Positions 42,128-52,242 are shown, counted from the stretch's first letter. The stretch: 64,000 nucleotides of DNA from Clostridiales bacterium (GCA_019415945.1 DXYF01000017.1:38810-102809), one strand, 5' to 3'. Program-made: numbers and translations. The notes: a model not told the origin generated them from the letters alone.

Positions 42128-43996
42128 CTAAAACTCCGAAATAAGCATTTCACAGCTCAGCGGCTCAACATAAAGCTTGCCGTTTTCAAACTTTGAGCCG
42201 AACAGCGGCTTTGCGTCTGCATATCCGGGCGGCGGGTCGATTACCGCCTCTTTGCCGTCCAAATTAAATGTGCAGTAAATTGACGACCGGCTGTCGTGGC
42301 GAATATATGAAAGACGGCGTTCTTTTGCGTAGGCATTTATAAAATCGCCGTCCCACAGTGCCGAGCAGGATTTACGCAAATTTCCGAGCTTTTTGTGCCA
42401 CTCAATAAGTTTCTTATCCTCTCTGCCCCAGGGATAGCAGCAGCGGTTAAACGGGTCACGGTAGCCCTCCATCCCTGCTTCGTCTCCGTAGTAAACACAC
42501 GGGAATCCCGGCAGGGTGTACTGCATTGCGGCGGCAACCTTATAAATCTTTCTGCCCATTTCACGCTGCTCATCGGAAAGATGAGTTTGTGCCTGCCAAT
42601 TTCGGTCACGGCCGTTAAGAGGTTCACCTGCAATGACGGTAATTGCACGCTCGGTATCGTGCGTTGAAAGCGAGTTCATAAGCACACGCAGTACGGGACG
42701 GGGATAATTTTCGATTACGCTCATAATAGTGTTCATCGTCCACTTTGCGTCCTGTCCTCGGCAGAAATCAAGAATTGCGTTTCTGAAAACATAGTTCATA
42801 ACCGAGTCAAGCTGATCTCCAAGCAAAAATTTGCGTCTTGCACCGTAGCTTTCCTTGTTGCTTGCGTCCTCCCAGACTTCGCCCACAATAAAAGCTTCGG
42901 GATTTTCCTCCTTTACGGATTTTCTCAGATTCTCCATAAATTCATCGGGCAGTTCGTCGGCAACATCGAGCCTCCAGCCCGAGTTTCCGCACCGCATCCA
43001 TTTGCGGATTATTCCGTCCTTGCCATTGATATATTCGTTAAAGGCGGGTGAAGTTTCAATAACCTCGGGCAGGGTGTAAAATCCCCACCATGAATTATAA
43101 TTGTCAGGCCACTCGTTAAACTTGTACCAGTCAAAGTACGGCGAGTTTTTGTCACGGTAGGCACCGCCGTCGCCGTATCGTCCCGAACGGTTAAAGTAAA
43201 CGCTGTCCGAACCCGTGTGCGAAAAGACGCCGTCGTTTATAATGTGGATTCCACGCTTTTTAGCCTCGGCACACAGTGTTTTAAAATCCTCCTCCGTGCC
43301 CAAAATCGGGTCAACATGAGAATAATCGCCCGTATCGTAGCGGTGGTTTGAGTAAGCCTCCGATATCGGGTTAAGATAAATACAGCTAACGCCTAAACTC
43401 TCAAGATAATCAAGTTTTTGAGTAATTCCCTTGAGGTCGCCCATAAAAAAGTCGCTGTTTGTAATTTCGCCGTTTTCGTTCGGCTCCCACTTCGGAAGAG
43501 CATACCAGTCGTCGTTGCGGGTGTAGTCGGTTCTTTTTATATTCTTTTCCTCGCCGCTGAAATTAAAGCGGTCGGGAAAAATCTGATACATAATTCCGCC
43601 CACAGGCCAGCTTGGCGTCTTAAAGCCTTTTTTGTAGCAGGTAATCTGCCAGCTTCTTCCCGGAGACTCCTCTATTGAGCTTATTTTATACGGGTCGGAC
43701 GGCACGATATAGCGAACGCCGAAAGCTGTTTCAAGCTTAAAGCTGTACCAGTACAAACCGATTTTGTGCGGAGTAAAGTCACATTCCCAGATTTCCGTGC
43801 TGTCGTCAAAGTTGCCGCACCAAATAAGGTTTGTAAAAATCCAGTTGTAGTCGTAGTCATATTTTACGCACAGCTCCGCCTTTTGCGTGTGAAGTTCCCT
43901 CGGAACAAGTATCCTGAGATGAATTTTTGTGTCCTGTTCAACTGCACCAAACGGCGAGCGGCAGTAAATTTTTTGTGAATTAAAAGGAACGGGCAT
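42128..43996 (-). CDS. GH13 alpha-glucanase (neopullulanase/cyclomaltodextrinase type)
   Basis: A 622-residue glycoside hydrolase family 13 enzyme without a signal peptide, hence cytoplasmic. An N-terminal beta-sandwich domain (about 1-130, starting IYCRSPFGAVEQDTKIHLRI) precedes the barrel, which opens MYQIFPDRFN. Catalytic regions are GWRLDVADELP (Asp nucleophile), FIVGEVWED (acid/base Glu) and LSTHDTERA (transition-state Asp). A beta-rich C-terminal domain ends in SCEMLISEF. It should cut internalised linear or branched maltodextrins and feed GlgP, MalQ and glucokinase. Exact product specificity is open. AGGAAGTG precedes the ATG. Confidence 0.92.
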   Translation of the reverse strand: MPVPFNSQKIYCRSPFGAVEQDTKIHLRILVPRELHTQKAELCVKYDYDYNWIFTNLIWCGNFDDSTEIWECDFTPHKIGLYWYSFKLETAFGVRYIVPSDPYKISSIEESPGRSWQITCYKKGFKTPSWPVGGIMYQIFPDRFNFSGEEKNIKRTDYTRNDDWYALPKWEPNENGEITNSDFFMGDLKGITQKLDYLESLGVSCIYLNPISEAYSNHRYDTGDYSHVDPILGTEEDFKTLCAEAKKRGIHIINDGVFSHTGSDSVYFNRSGRYGDGGAYRDKNSPYFDWYKFNEWPDNYNSWWGFYTLPEVIETSPAFNEYINGKDGIIRKWMRCGNSGWRLDVADELPDEFMENLRKSVKEENPEAFIVGEVWEDASNKESYGARRKFLLGDQLDSVMNYVFRNAILDFCRGQDAKWTMNTIMSVIENYPRPVLRVLMNSLSTHDTERAITVIAGEPLNGRDRNWQAQTHLSDEQREMGRKIYKVAAAMQYTLPGFPCVYYGDEAGMEGYRDPFNRCCYPWGREDKKLIEWHKKLGNLRKSCSALWDGDFINAYAKERRLSYIRHDSRSSIYCTFNLDGKEAVIDPPPGYADAKPLFGSKFENGKLYVEPLSCEMLISEF

Positions 43997-44278
43997 ATAA
44001 TCACTTCCTGTAATTAATAATATTCCGCAAAAATGTTTTTGACAAACATAATATTACATAAAAAAGCACTTCTGCAATAAAGCCCATAATCAAGCATATT
44101 CTATCATAATTATGTAAAAAATTCAAATAAAATAAAAAATTTAGAAATATCCCCGATTTAATGGTATTGTTTAACAAAAAAACTGCAAAAAAATAAAAAT
44201 CCTCTTTCATATTTTGATATTTTATATTATAATTTAAAGTGGAAGTTTATAAAAATTTTTAGCATTGGTGGGTCTTAA

Positions 44279-44800
44279 ATGGCAAAAAAAAGAGTCAGTG
44301 TCCAAATAGAGGGCAGAAGCTACGCACTCATAACCTCTGATGAACAGAAGTATGTTGAATCTGTTGCCGATGAAATCACAAAACGCATCAGAAAGGCGGC
44401 TCAAACGGGCCGTCACCTCGACACGCGTGACTGTGCAATTCTGGTTGCTCTTGATTTGTGCGATGACAGAAACAAGGCTCTTAAAAAGAATAAGGAAATG
44501 GTCGGCAAGGCGGACAAAATTATTCAAAACACAAACGAGCTTAACAAATACTGCAAGGATTACAAGGAAAAGCTTACCGAGGCAATCAATGAGAACACAA
44601 GCCTTGTAAGACGAGTAAGAGCCCTTGAAAAACAGCTAAAGGCACTGTCAGACGAAAACGAAGAACTAAAGTCGATGTTAAAGACTGACATAGATGCAAT
44701 TCCGCATGAAAAAACACCCGAAGAAAAACAGGCGGAAAAAATGATGGGATATGTTCCGATGCAGCAATGCTCTTTGTTTGACGAGGACGGCAAAAAGTAA
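44279..44800 (+). CDS. zapA: Cell division protein ZapA
   Basis: A 173-residue ZapA that bundles FtsZ filaments. The N-terminal globular part is RVSVQIEGRSYALITSDEQKYVESVADEITKRI, typical of ZapA; a C-terminal coiled coil follows (about residues 60-145). It is longer than Gram-negative ZapA but like Clostridia versions. A U32-family gene starts one base after its stop, a pairing common in Firmicutes. The 43997-44278 divergent gap holds promoters I could not assign. Confidence 0.9.
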   Translation: MAKKRVSVQIEGRSYALITSDEQKYVESVADEITKRIRKAAQTGRHLDTRDCAILVALDLCDDRNKALKKNKEMVGKADKIIQNTNELNKYCKDYKEKLTEAINENTSLVRRVRALEKQLKALSDENEELKSMLKTDIDAIPHEKTPEEKQAEKMMGYVPMQQCSLFDEDGKK

Positions 44801-44801
44801 T

Positions 44802-46865
44802 ATGAAAAAAATTGAGATTCTTGCACCCGTCGGAGGATACGACAGCCTTGAGGCGGCGGTGCGAAGCGGAGCGGATGCGGCTTATCTCGGAGAAAAATCA
44901 TTTTCCGCCCGTTCGTCAGCCAAAAATTTCGACGGTGACGAGCTTAAGAACGCCGTTGCCTACTGCCATATTCACGGGGTAAAGGTTTATGTAGCAATCA
45001 ATACGCTTGTGTTTGACGATGAATTTGAAAAGCTCAAAGAGGCGATAATAACTGCCGCAAAGGCGGACGCCGACGCTTTGATTGTTCAAAATATGGGTGT
45101 TGCACGCCTTGCAAAAAAAATCGTACCCGACCTTCCGCTGCACGCTTCAACTCAAATGAGTATACACACGGCGTCGGGCGTTAAGGCTTTGTATGAGCTT
45201 GGATTTAAGCGTGTTGTGCTTTCAAGGGAAATGAGCCTTGAAGAAATCAAAAAATGTGGCGAAATTCCCGTTGAACTCGAGGTCTTTGTGCACGGAGCAC
45301 TCTGTATGAGCGTGTCGGGTCAGTGCTTTTTCAGTGCGATGCTCGGTTCACGCAGCGGCAACCGCGGAGCCTGTGCCCAGACCTGCCGTCTGCCGTTTTC
45401 GGTGGGAGGAAAAAATGGCGGTTTTGCACTCAGCCTGAAGGACAATTCTCTTATAAGTCATATAGGGGAGCTTGAAAAAATCGGAGTTGCGTCGGCAAAA
45501 ATCGAGGGCAGAATGAAACGCCCCGAGTATGTTTCCGCCGCTGTCAGAGCGTGCAGAGAACAGCGTGACAACGGCTTTGTAAGCGATGAAACGGCAAGCA
45601 TTTTAAAAAGCGTCTTTTCACGCACGGGCTTTACCGACGGCTATCTTACGGGGCATCTCGGCAAAGAAATGTTCGGAACAAGGACAAAGAGCGATGTGGT
45701 TTCAGCCGATGAAAAGCTGTTTTCATCAATTCGCATGAGCTATAAAGACGAGATTCAGAATATTGACATAAAAGGAAAGTTTACGGCAAGGATAGGTCAA
45801 AATGCCGTGCTTAAAATTACGGACGGACAGCACAGCGTTGAGGTGTACTCCGACGCTCTCTGTCAAAAGGCTCAAAAAATTTCGCTTGACCACGAAAAAT
45901 GCAGGTTACAGCTTGCAAAAACAGGCGGTACGGCATACCGATTTGAAAGTCTTGAAATTGATACCGATGATGATATATCACTTCCTCTTTCCGCTCTCAA
46001 CGCATTAAGGCGTGAAGCACTCTCAAAACTTGATAGAATGCGGAAAACCGTTCATAATTATACCGTAAACGACATAGAAATTTTTAAGGGAATAAACAAA
46101 TTTACACCTTTGAAAAAAACGGTGAGAGCAAGGGTTTACACCGCAAAAATAGGTACAGGCTTTAAGGAATGTGAAATTGTTTTTGTTCCGCTGTTTTCGG
46201 AGATTGAACAGATAAAACGGCTGAAGTCCGAGGGATATAATATCGGAGTCGAGATTCCCCGAGGAATGTTCGGACGGGAAGAAAAGATTGATATTTCACT
46301 GAAAAAGGTTAAGGAAGCAGGCATAACAGATGTGCTGTGCCACAATTTAGGTGCCGTGTATCAGACAAAGGCACTCAACCTCACGCCTCACGGCGGCTTC
46401 GGACTGAACATTGTAAACACATATGACCTGCTGTGGGCAGAGGAATACGGCTTAAAGAGCGTAGAACTCAGTTTTGAGCTTACCTTTGAGAGAATTAACA
46501 AGCTCGGTGGCTCTGTTGACAGGGGCATTATAAGCTACGGTTATCTGCCGCTTATGCTTTGCCGCAACTGCCCGAACAAGAGCGTCGGTATGGATTGCAA
46601 AACTTGCAAAAATCGTTCAAAAATGCAGGATAGAATGGGCAAGCAGTTTTTTCTCAAATGCGACGGAAACTGCACTGAAGTCTTAAATTGCGTGCCTCTT
46701 TTTATTGCTCGTGAGGAAATTTCAAAATTATCAACATCTTTTAACATTTTGCGTTTCAATGTTGAAAACTATGTGGAAAGCGTGGAAAACATCAAGGATT
46801 TTAACAGCTTTTCGATGTTAAAAGGAAAATTCACACGAGGTTTATATAAAAGAGGTGTTGAATAG
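44802..46865 (+). CDS. U32-family peptidase / prephenate-dependent RNA hydroxylase-like protein
   Basis: A 687-residue protein with the U32 domain: KIEILAPVGGYDSLEAAVRSGADAAYLGE, VYVAINTLV and the central signature ELEVFVHGALCMSVSGQCFFSAMLGSRSGNRGACAQ. The last part has a cysteine cluster (CRNCPNKSVGMDCKTCKN and CDGNC), as in members that hold an iron-sulfur cluster. E. coli U32 proteins RlhA and TrhP hydroxylate 23S rRNA or tRNA wobble uridine, so RNA modification may be its task rather than collagen hydrolysis. It is translationally next to zapA. Confidence 0.88.
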   Translation: MKKIEILAPVGGYDSLEAAVRSGADAAYLGEKSFSARSSAKNFDGDELKNAVAYCHIHGVKVYVAINTLVFDDEFEKLKEAIITAAKADADALIVQNMGVARLAKKIVPDLPLHASTQMSIHTASGVKALYELGFKRVVLSREMSLEEIKKCGEIPVELEVFVHGALCMSVSGQCFFSAMLGSRSGNRGACAQTCRLPFSVGGKNGGFALSLKDNSLISHIGELEKIGVASAKIEGRMKRPEYVSAAVRACREQRDNGFVSDETASILKSVFSRTGFTDGYLTGHLGKEMFGTRTKSDVVSADEKLFSSIRMSYKDEIQNIDIKGKFTARIGQNAVLKITDGQHSVEVYSDALCQKAQKISLDHEKCRLQLAKTGGTAYRFESLEIDTDDDISLPLSALNALRREALSKLDRMRKTVHNYTVNDIEIFKGINKFTPLKKTVRARVYTAKIGTGFKECEIVFVPLFSEIEQIKRLKSEGYNIGVEIPRGMFGREEKIDISLKKVKEAGITDVLCHNLGAVYQTKALNLTPHGGFGLNIVNTYDLLWAEEYGLKSVELSFELTFERINKLGGSVDRGIISYGYLPLMLCRNCPNKSVGMDCKTCKNRSKMQDRMGKQFFLKCDGNCTEVLNCVPLFIAREEISKLSTSFNILRFNVENYVESVENIKDFNSFSMLKGKFTRGLYKRGVE

Positions 46866-47032
46866 TATGTCAAAAGTGTTGAAAGGTTTAATTTTTTAAA
46901 AAGGAATTATTTTAAATTCTTTACCCGAAAAATATAAAATCTTAATATTCTTTATAAGAATTGGAATAGAGAATTATAAAAAATATTTTGAATAATAATT
47001 GCAAAAAATGCAAGAAATGAAGGATGATGAAA

Positions 47033-47473
47033 ATGCAAATCAAAATAAAGAAGCTAAAAGACAACGCAAAAATCCCCAAAAGAGCAACTCAGGGCTCTGC
47101 CGGAATGGACCTGTACGCCTGTATTGACGAGAGTATTACGCTTGCTCCCGGTCAGCTTGCCGTTGTTCCTACAGGCATTGCAATCGAACTTCCGAGCAAC
47201 GACTGTGCGGCGTTTCTTTATGCACGCAGCGGACTGGGCGTAAAGCACGGTATCTGCCTTTCAAACGGCGTCGGTGTAATTGACAGCGACTACAGAGGAG
47301 AAATTTGTGCGGGACTGTGCAATGTTTCGGACAAGCCGTACACAATCGAGCCTTTTGAGCGTGTATGTCAAATGGTAATTGCACCTGTTTTAACGCCCGA
47401 TGTTGTCGAGGCGGAAGAGCTTGACGATACGGTTCGCGGAGAGGGCGGCTTTGGTTCAACGGGAAGTTTTTAG
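47033..47473 (+). CDS. dut: dUTP diphosphatase
   Basis: A 146-residue trimeric dUTPase that removes dUTP and makes dUMP. All five motifs are present: AGMDLYA, RSGLGVKHGI, NGVGVIDSDYRGE (catalytic Asp), ERVCQMVI and the C-terminal RGEGGFGSTG. The ATG at 47033 has AGG nine bases upstream; two earlier ATG codons (47024, 47027) lie in that site. Preceded by an AT-rich gap of about 165 bases with no gene. Confidence 0.97.
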   Translation: MQIKIKKLKDNAKIPKRATQGSAGMDLYACIDESITLAPGQLAVVPTGIAIELPSNDCAAFLYARSGLGVKHGICLSNGVGVIDSDYRGEICAGLCNVSDKPYTIEPFERVCQMVIAPVLTPDVVEAEELDDTVRGEGGFGSTGSF

Positions 47474-47520
47474 TATTTAGCATGGGAAAATCGTAATAAT
47501 CTTTTAAGGAGATGTAACTT

Positions 47521-48075
47521 ATGATTACGCTGACAGAAACAGATATAATACAGCTTTTAAGAAAAAACAACCTTAACGCAGATACTTTGCAGGAAAATGT
47601 TGTTGAGCTGCTTTGCAAAAAAAATCTGAGACTTGCAACGGCGGAGAGCTGTACGGGCGGACTTGTAAGCGAGAGAATAACAAGGGTCAGCGGCTCAAGC
47701 AAAGTATTTGAATGCGGAATTTGCTCCTACTCAAACAATGTTAAGCAGAGCGTTTTGGGCGTCAGCGGCGAAACGCTGAGCGTACTCGGTGCGGTGTCGG
47801 CGGAAACGGCAATACAAATGGCCGAGGGCGTCAAAAAGCTTTCGGGTGCGGATATCGCGGTCAGCACAACGGGTATTGCAGGTCCCACGGGAGGAACGCC
47901 CGAAAAGCCTGTCGGTCTTGTCTACTGCGGAGTTTGCACACAGAGCAAGGCATATGCGATTAAGCTTGATTTCAGTTCGGCTGCAAACAGAGTTAACGCC
48001 AGAAATTATATAAGAAAACTAACTTCCGATACCGTTTTGTTTACAATTTTGAGCATAATTTACGAGCAAATGTAA
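47521..48075 (+). CDS. pncC: CinA-like nicotinamide-nucleotide amidohydrolase (PncC type)
   Basis: A 184-residue stand-alone CinA C-terminal domain. LATAESCTGGLVSERITRVSGSS, YSNNVKQSVLGV, GAVSAETAIQMAEGV and STTGIAGPTGGTPEKPVGLVYCG match the family, which deamidates NMN to NaMN in the pyridine-nucleotide cycle. It lacks the N-terminal MoaB-like domain of full CinA. AAGGAG precedes the ATG. It lies 47 bases after dut. Confidence 0.93.
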   Translation: MITLTETDIIQLLRKNNLNADTLQENVVELLCKKNLRLATAESCTGGLVSERITRVSGSSKVFECGICSYSNNVKQSVLGVSGETLSVLGAVSAETAIQMAEGVKKLSGADIAVSTTGIAGPTGGTPEKPVGLVYCGVCTQSKAYAIKLDFSSAANRVNARNYIRKLTSDTVLFTILSIIYEQM

Positions 48076-48102
48076 ACCCAATCTAAGAAAAATAAAAAAA
48101 AC

Positions 48103-48131
48103 TTGTAAAAAAAATGTTTATATGATAAAAT
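48103..48131 (+). promoter_or_regulatory. malQ-glgP promoter
   Basis: TTGTAA (48103-48108), 17-base spacer, TAAAAT (48126-48131), 95 bases before malQ. Confidence 0.6.
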
Positions 48132-48225
48132 TAGCCTGATACTGCGAAGTTGCGTGTATAATTGCGTAAGCGGTTGTACAGGCTTTGCAGATGAAATTAA
48201 TATCCGTCAGAATGGAGTTGGTTTT

Positions 48226-49713
48226 ATGGCACGAAGTGCAGGTGTTCTTCTTTCGATAACTTCACTTCCGTCCCCCTACGGTATAGGCACCATCGGCAAG
48301 GAAGCACGCAAGTTTGCCGACTTCCTTAAAAAGTCAGGTCAAACTGTTTGGCAGATTTTGCCTGTCGGTCCTACAAGCTACGGCGATTCACCCTATCAGT
48401 CGTTTTCGACATATGCGGGCAATCCTTATTTGATTGACCTTGATACTCTCTGCGACGAGGGGCTTCTTACAAAGGAGCAGATTGAAAGCTTTGACTGGGG
48501 TTCAAATGACGCCGAGGTTGATTATGAAAAAATTTACAACAGCAGATTTGAAGTGTTAAAAATTGCATATAATAACTTCAAAGCCTGCGACCAAAAGGAA
48601 TTTACATCGTTTAAGCGTAAAAACAGCAAGTGGCTCAAAAACTACGCACTCTACATGGCTGTTAAAAAGAGCTTTGATATGGTTTCGTGGACCGAATGGC
48701 CCGATGAAGAAATCAAGATGCATGAGGAAGCTGCCGTTAAGCGTTATGAGCGTAAGCTGAAGGACGATGTTGATTTTTGGAAGTTTGTTCAGTTTAAATT
48801 TTACGAGCAGTGGGAGGCTTTCCGCGAGTATGTAAACGGTCTGGGTATCAAGATTCTGGGCGATATGCCTATCTATGTTGCCATGGACAGTGCAGACACA
48901 TGGGCAAATCCCGAACTGTTCCAGCTTTATGACGACGGTGACCCGGTTGCGGTTGCAGGCTGTCCGCCGGATTATTTCTCGGCTACGGGTCAGCTTTGGG
49001 GCAACCCCCTTTATGATTGGGACTACCTTGAGCAAACAGACTATGAGTGGTGGTTCGAGCGTATCAAAGCGGCTTCAAAGCTCTATGATATAACGAGAAT
49101 CGATCACTTCAGAGCTTTTGCAAGCTATTATTCAATTCCTTATCCTGCCGAGAATGCAATTAACGGCGAATGGATAGTGGGACCGAGATATAAATTTTTC
49201 CAAATGATGGAGGAATATTTGGGCAAGATAGATATTGTCGCCGAAGATCTCGGAACTCTCACACCCGATGTTACCGAGCTTATGGAGCAGACGGGCTATC
49301 CGGGAATGAAGGTATTGGAGTTTGCTTTTGACAGCGGTGAAGAAAACGATTATCTTCCCCACAAATACACGGAAAACTGCGTGGTTTATACAGGTACTCA
49401 TGACAACGATACGATCATGGGCTGGGTTGAAACCGCAAAACCCGAAGATGTGGCATACGCAAGAAGTTATTGTCAGATGCCCGATGACGAGCCGTTTAAC
49501 TGGGGTCTTATCAGAACAGCTTACGAAAGCAAGGCTGATATGGCGGTAATTCCTATGCAGGATATTCTCGGACTCGGCAAAGAGGCAAGAATGAACATTC
49601 CGTCAACTCTCGGCGGAAACTGGGTATGGCGACTTGAAAGCGACGCTCTTACCGAAGAGCTTGCAGATAAATTAAAAACAATGTCTGTAAATAGCGGACG
49701 ATTGGAGGACTAA
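48226..49713 (+). CDS. malQ: 4-alpha-glucanotransferase (amylomaltase)
   Basis: A 495-residue GH77 enzyme that moves glucan units between maltodextrins and frees glucose. It opens ARSAGVLLSITSLPSPYGIG; GH77 regions are PTSYGDSPYQSFSTYAGNPYLIDL, RIDHFRAFASYYSIP (Asp nucleophile), VAEDLGTLTPDV (acid/base Glu) and TGTHDNDTIMGW (third Asp). It has GGAG before the ATG. glgP starts four bases after its stop, so the two make an operon: MalQ lengthens short dextrins that phosphorylase then degrades. Confidence 0.97.
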   Translation: MARSAGVLLSITSLPSPYGIGTIGKEARKFADFLKKSGQTVWQILPVGPTSYGDSPYQSFSTYAGNPYLIDLDTLCDEGLLTKEQIESFDWGSNDAEVDYEKIYNSRFEVLKIAYNNFKACDQKEFTSFKRKNSKWLKNYALYMAVKKSFDMVSWTEWPDEEIKMHEEAAVKRYERKLKDDVDFWKFVQFKFYEQWEAFREYVNGLGIKILGDMPIYVAMDSADTWANPELFQLYDDGDPVAVAGCPPDYFSATGQLWGNPLYDWDYLEQTDYEWWFERIKAASKLYDITRIDHFRAFASYYSIPYPAENAINGEWIVGPRYKFFQMMEEYLGKIDIVAEDLGTLTPDVTELMEQTGYPGMKVLEFAFDSGEENDYLPHKYTENCVVYTGTHDNDTIMGWVETAKPEDVAYARSYCQMPDDEPFNWGLIRTAYESKADMAVIPMQDILGLGKEARMNIPSTLGGNWVWRLESDALTEELADKLKTMSVNSGRLED

Positions 49714-49717
49714 AATA

Positions 49718-52090
49718 ATGGGTAATATCATGGAAAAGCTTGAGCTTACAGCACAGTCAATGTACTGCAAAAAAGTCGAAGAGCTTACGGCTGCCGAGCT
49801 TCATTATGCACTCGGCAAGGCTGTTATGGGCGAAATTGCAGAAAACTGGGAAAAGAGCAAGGCTAAACACAACAGCGAACGCAGAGCCTACTATTTCTCT
49901 GCTGAGTTCCTTATGGGCAGAATGATGTACAACAACCTCTACTGCCTCGGAATCCTTGAAGATGTTAAGAAGATGCTTAAGAAAAAGGGCATTGACATCA
50001 ATGTTTTCGAGGATATTGACGACGCTGCTCTCGGTAACGGCGGTCTCGGCAGACTTGCTGCCTGCTACCTTGACAGTGCGGCTACTCAGGAAGTTCCGCT
50101 CGACGGCTACGGAATTCGCTACAAGTACGGTCTTTTCAAACAGCTTATTGAAAACGGCAGCCAGGTAGAGGTGGCTGACGACTGGCAGAGATTTGAGGAT
50201 CCGTGGTGCAACCGTGTTGAGGACGAGGCTGTTACAGTTTCCTTTAAAGATCAGACTGTTAAGGCTGTTCCATATGATATGGCAGTTATCGGCTGCAAAA
50301 CAGACAACATTAACACACTCCGCCTTTGGCAGGCTGAGCCGATAAATAATTTTGACTTTACTGCATTTAACAATACAGAATACGACAAGGCTGTAAAGGA
50401 AAAGAACGACGCTGAGAATATTTCCATGGTTCTTTATCCTAACGACAACCAGTACGAGGGCAAGGTTCTTCGTTTAAAGCAGCAGTATTTCTTCTGCTCT
50501 GCTTCACTTCAGGATATTATGCGTCGCTACAAGGCAAAGCACGGCAACGATTTCAGCTTCTTTGCCAAGGAAAATGCAATCCAGCTTAACGATACTCATC
50601 CCGTATCCTGCGTTCCTGAGCTTGTAAGACTTCTTATGAACGAGGGCATGGGCTTTGATGAAGCATTTGAAATTGCAAGAAAGACATGTGCTTACACTAA
50701 CCACACTGTACTCGGCGAGGCACTTGAAAAGTGGCCTGCTGACCTTATGACACAGGTTATTCCCGAAATTTATCACATCATCTGCCTCATTGCAAACAAG
50801 TGCCAGGAAGAGCTTACAGCTAAGGGCGTAAGCGAAGAGATGAAGGCTAAGATGCGTATTGTTGACGGCAATGTTGTTCATATGGCAAGACTTGCAACAT
50901 ATGCAGGCACATATGTAAACGGTGTTGCTCAGCTTCATACAGAAATTCTTAAGGACGATGTTCTCAAGGAGTGGTATCAGGTATATCCCGAGAGATTCCA
51001 GAACAAAACAAACGGTATTACACAGCGTCGTTGGCTCGGTCTTTGCAACCCTGAGCTTTCTGCTCTTATCACAGAGAAGGTAGGCTCAGACGAGTGGCTT
51101 GTTGACCTTCCGCTTATTTCAAAGCTTAACGACAGCATCGACGCAAGAACAATTACAAAGTTTAACAATATCAAGAAGAAGAAAAAGGTTCAGCTTGCTG
51201 AGTACATCAAGAAGATGGACGGCTTTGACATTAACCCCGATTCAATCTTTGATATTCAGGTTAAGCGTCTTCACGAGTACAAAAGACAGCTTCTCAACGC
51301 TTTCTCGATTATGGCTATCTACTTCCGCTTAAAGGACGGCAAGCTTGAGAACTGGACTCCGACAACATTTATTTTCGGTGCGAAGGCAGCTCCGGGCTAT
51401 GCAAGAGCAAAGGCAATCATCAAGTATATCAACGAGATTGCAAACCTTGTAAACAATGATCCCGAAACTAAGGACAAGCTTCAGGTTTACTTTATTTCAA
51501 ACTACAATGTATCCTACGCAGAGAAGATTGTTGTTGCCGCTGATATTTCAGAGCAGACATCAACAGCAGGTCTTGAGGCTTCGGGTACAGGCAACATGAA
51601 GTTTATGCTCAACGGTGCTGTTACACTCGGCACATATGACGGAGCTAACATCGAAATCGCAGAGTGTGCAGGCGAAGAGAACGAGTATATCTTCGGTGCA
51701 AGAGTTGAGGATATCGAAAGACTCAAGGCTGAGGGCTACAACCCCAAGGCTCTTTACGAAGCTAACCCCGAGATGAAGAGAGTTGTTGACACACTTGTTG
51801 ACGGAACATTCAGCGACGGCGGTGCTCAGGGTGAGGGCAGCTTCAAGGAGCTTCATGATTCACTTCTCAAGGATTCATCATGGCAGAAGGCAGATAACTA
51901 CTTCCTTATGTATGACTTCCCGCTCTATGTGGATGCAAAAATCAAGGCTAATGCAGATTATGCAGACCGCAAGGCGTTTGGTAAGAAGTGCTTGCTCAAT
52001 GTCGCAAATGCAGGCAAGTTTACTTCGGATCGTGCTATCGTAGAGTACGCTAAGGAAATCTGGCACACATCCTACAAGGGCAAGAACTAA
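49718..52090 (+). CDS. glgP: Glycogen/maltodextrin phosphorylase
   Basis: A 790-residue GT35 phosphorylase that releases glucose-1-phosphate from alpha-1,4-glucans. RRAYYFSAEFLMGR, DAALGNGGLGRLAACYLDS and the PLP-site text EASGTGNMKFMLNGAVTLGTYDGAN are classical. Ribosome site GGAGG is nine bases before the ATG. Codon use is strongly biased toward forms such as CTT/GTT with few rare codons, as expected of a highly made protein. It ends in an intrinsic terminator, then repeat copy D. Confidence 0.97.
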   Translation: MGNIMEKLELTAQSMYCKKVEELTAAELHYALGKAVMGEIAENWEKSKAKHNSERRAYYFSAEFLMGRMMYNNLYCLGILEDVKKMLKKKGIDINVFEDIDDAALGNGGLGRLAACYLDSAATQEVPLDGYGIRYKYGLFKQLIENGSQVEVADDWQRFEDPWCNRVEDEAVTVSFKDQTVKAVPYDMAVIGCKTDNINTLRLWQAEPINNFDFTAFNNTEYDKAVKEKNDAENISMVLYPNDNQYEGKVLRLKQQYFFCSASLQDIMRRYKAKHGNDFSFFAKENAIQLNDTHPVSCVPELVRLLMNEGMGFDEAFEIARKTCAYTNHTVLGEALEKWPADLMTQVIPEIYHIICLIANKCQEELTAKGVSEEMKAKMRIVDGNVVHMARLATYAGTYVNGVAQLHTEILKDDVLKEWYQVYPERFQNKTNGITQRRWLGLCNPELSALITEKVGSDEWLVDLPLISKLNDSIDARTITKFNNIKKKKKVQLAEYIKKMDGFDINPDSIFDIQVKRLHEYKRQLLNAFSIMAIYFRLKDGKLENWTPTTFIFGAKAAPGYARAKAIIKYINEIANLVNNDPETKDKLQVYFISNYNVSYAEKIVVAADISEQTSTAGLEASGTGNMKFMLNGAVTLGTYDGANIEIAECAGEENEYIFGARVEDIERLKAEGYNPKALYEANPEMKRVVDTLVDGTFSDGGAQGEGSFKELHDSLLKDSSWQKADNYFLMYDFPLYVDAKIKANADYADRKAFGKKCLLNVANAGKFTSDRAIVEYAKEIWHTSYKGKN

Positions 52091-52105
52091 TTTAATATGA
52101 TTTTT

Positions 52106-52146
52106 AACGGTCGGTACACCGCTTATGCGGCGTCTGACCGTTTTTG
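52106..52146 (+). terminator. Terminator after glgP
   Basis: Outer stem AACGGTC (52106-52112) / GACCGTT (52136-52142) with an inner stem around CCGC-TTAT-GCGG and a T run. Repeat copy D starts at its end. Confidence 0.85.
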
Positions 52147-52242
52147 CTTTATAGGAAATTGCCGGAAAACGGTCGGGCAAAGAAGGTTTGATAATATTAA
52201 CCTGTCTGCTCAAACCCAGTGTCGAGGCAATCGACTTTTTTG
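52147..52242 (+). repeat. Dispersed two-hairpin element, copy D
   Basis: Begins CTTTATAGGAAATTG at the terminator U-tract. Shares AAAACGGTCGGGCAAAGAAGG, the TGATAATATTAACC stem and CTGTCTGCTC. The closing hairpin GTCGA-GGCAA-TCGAC is five base pairs, followed by TTTTTT. Between 52243 and 52392 the DNA is very AT-rich; no gene seen. Confidence 0.85.

Noticed and set aside
51878..52213. Minus-strand frame covering the glgP end and part of repeat D
   Set aside because: Overlaps a confident gene, a terminator and a repeat; no start signal.
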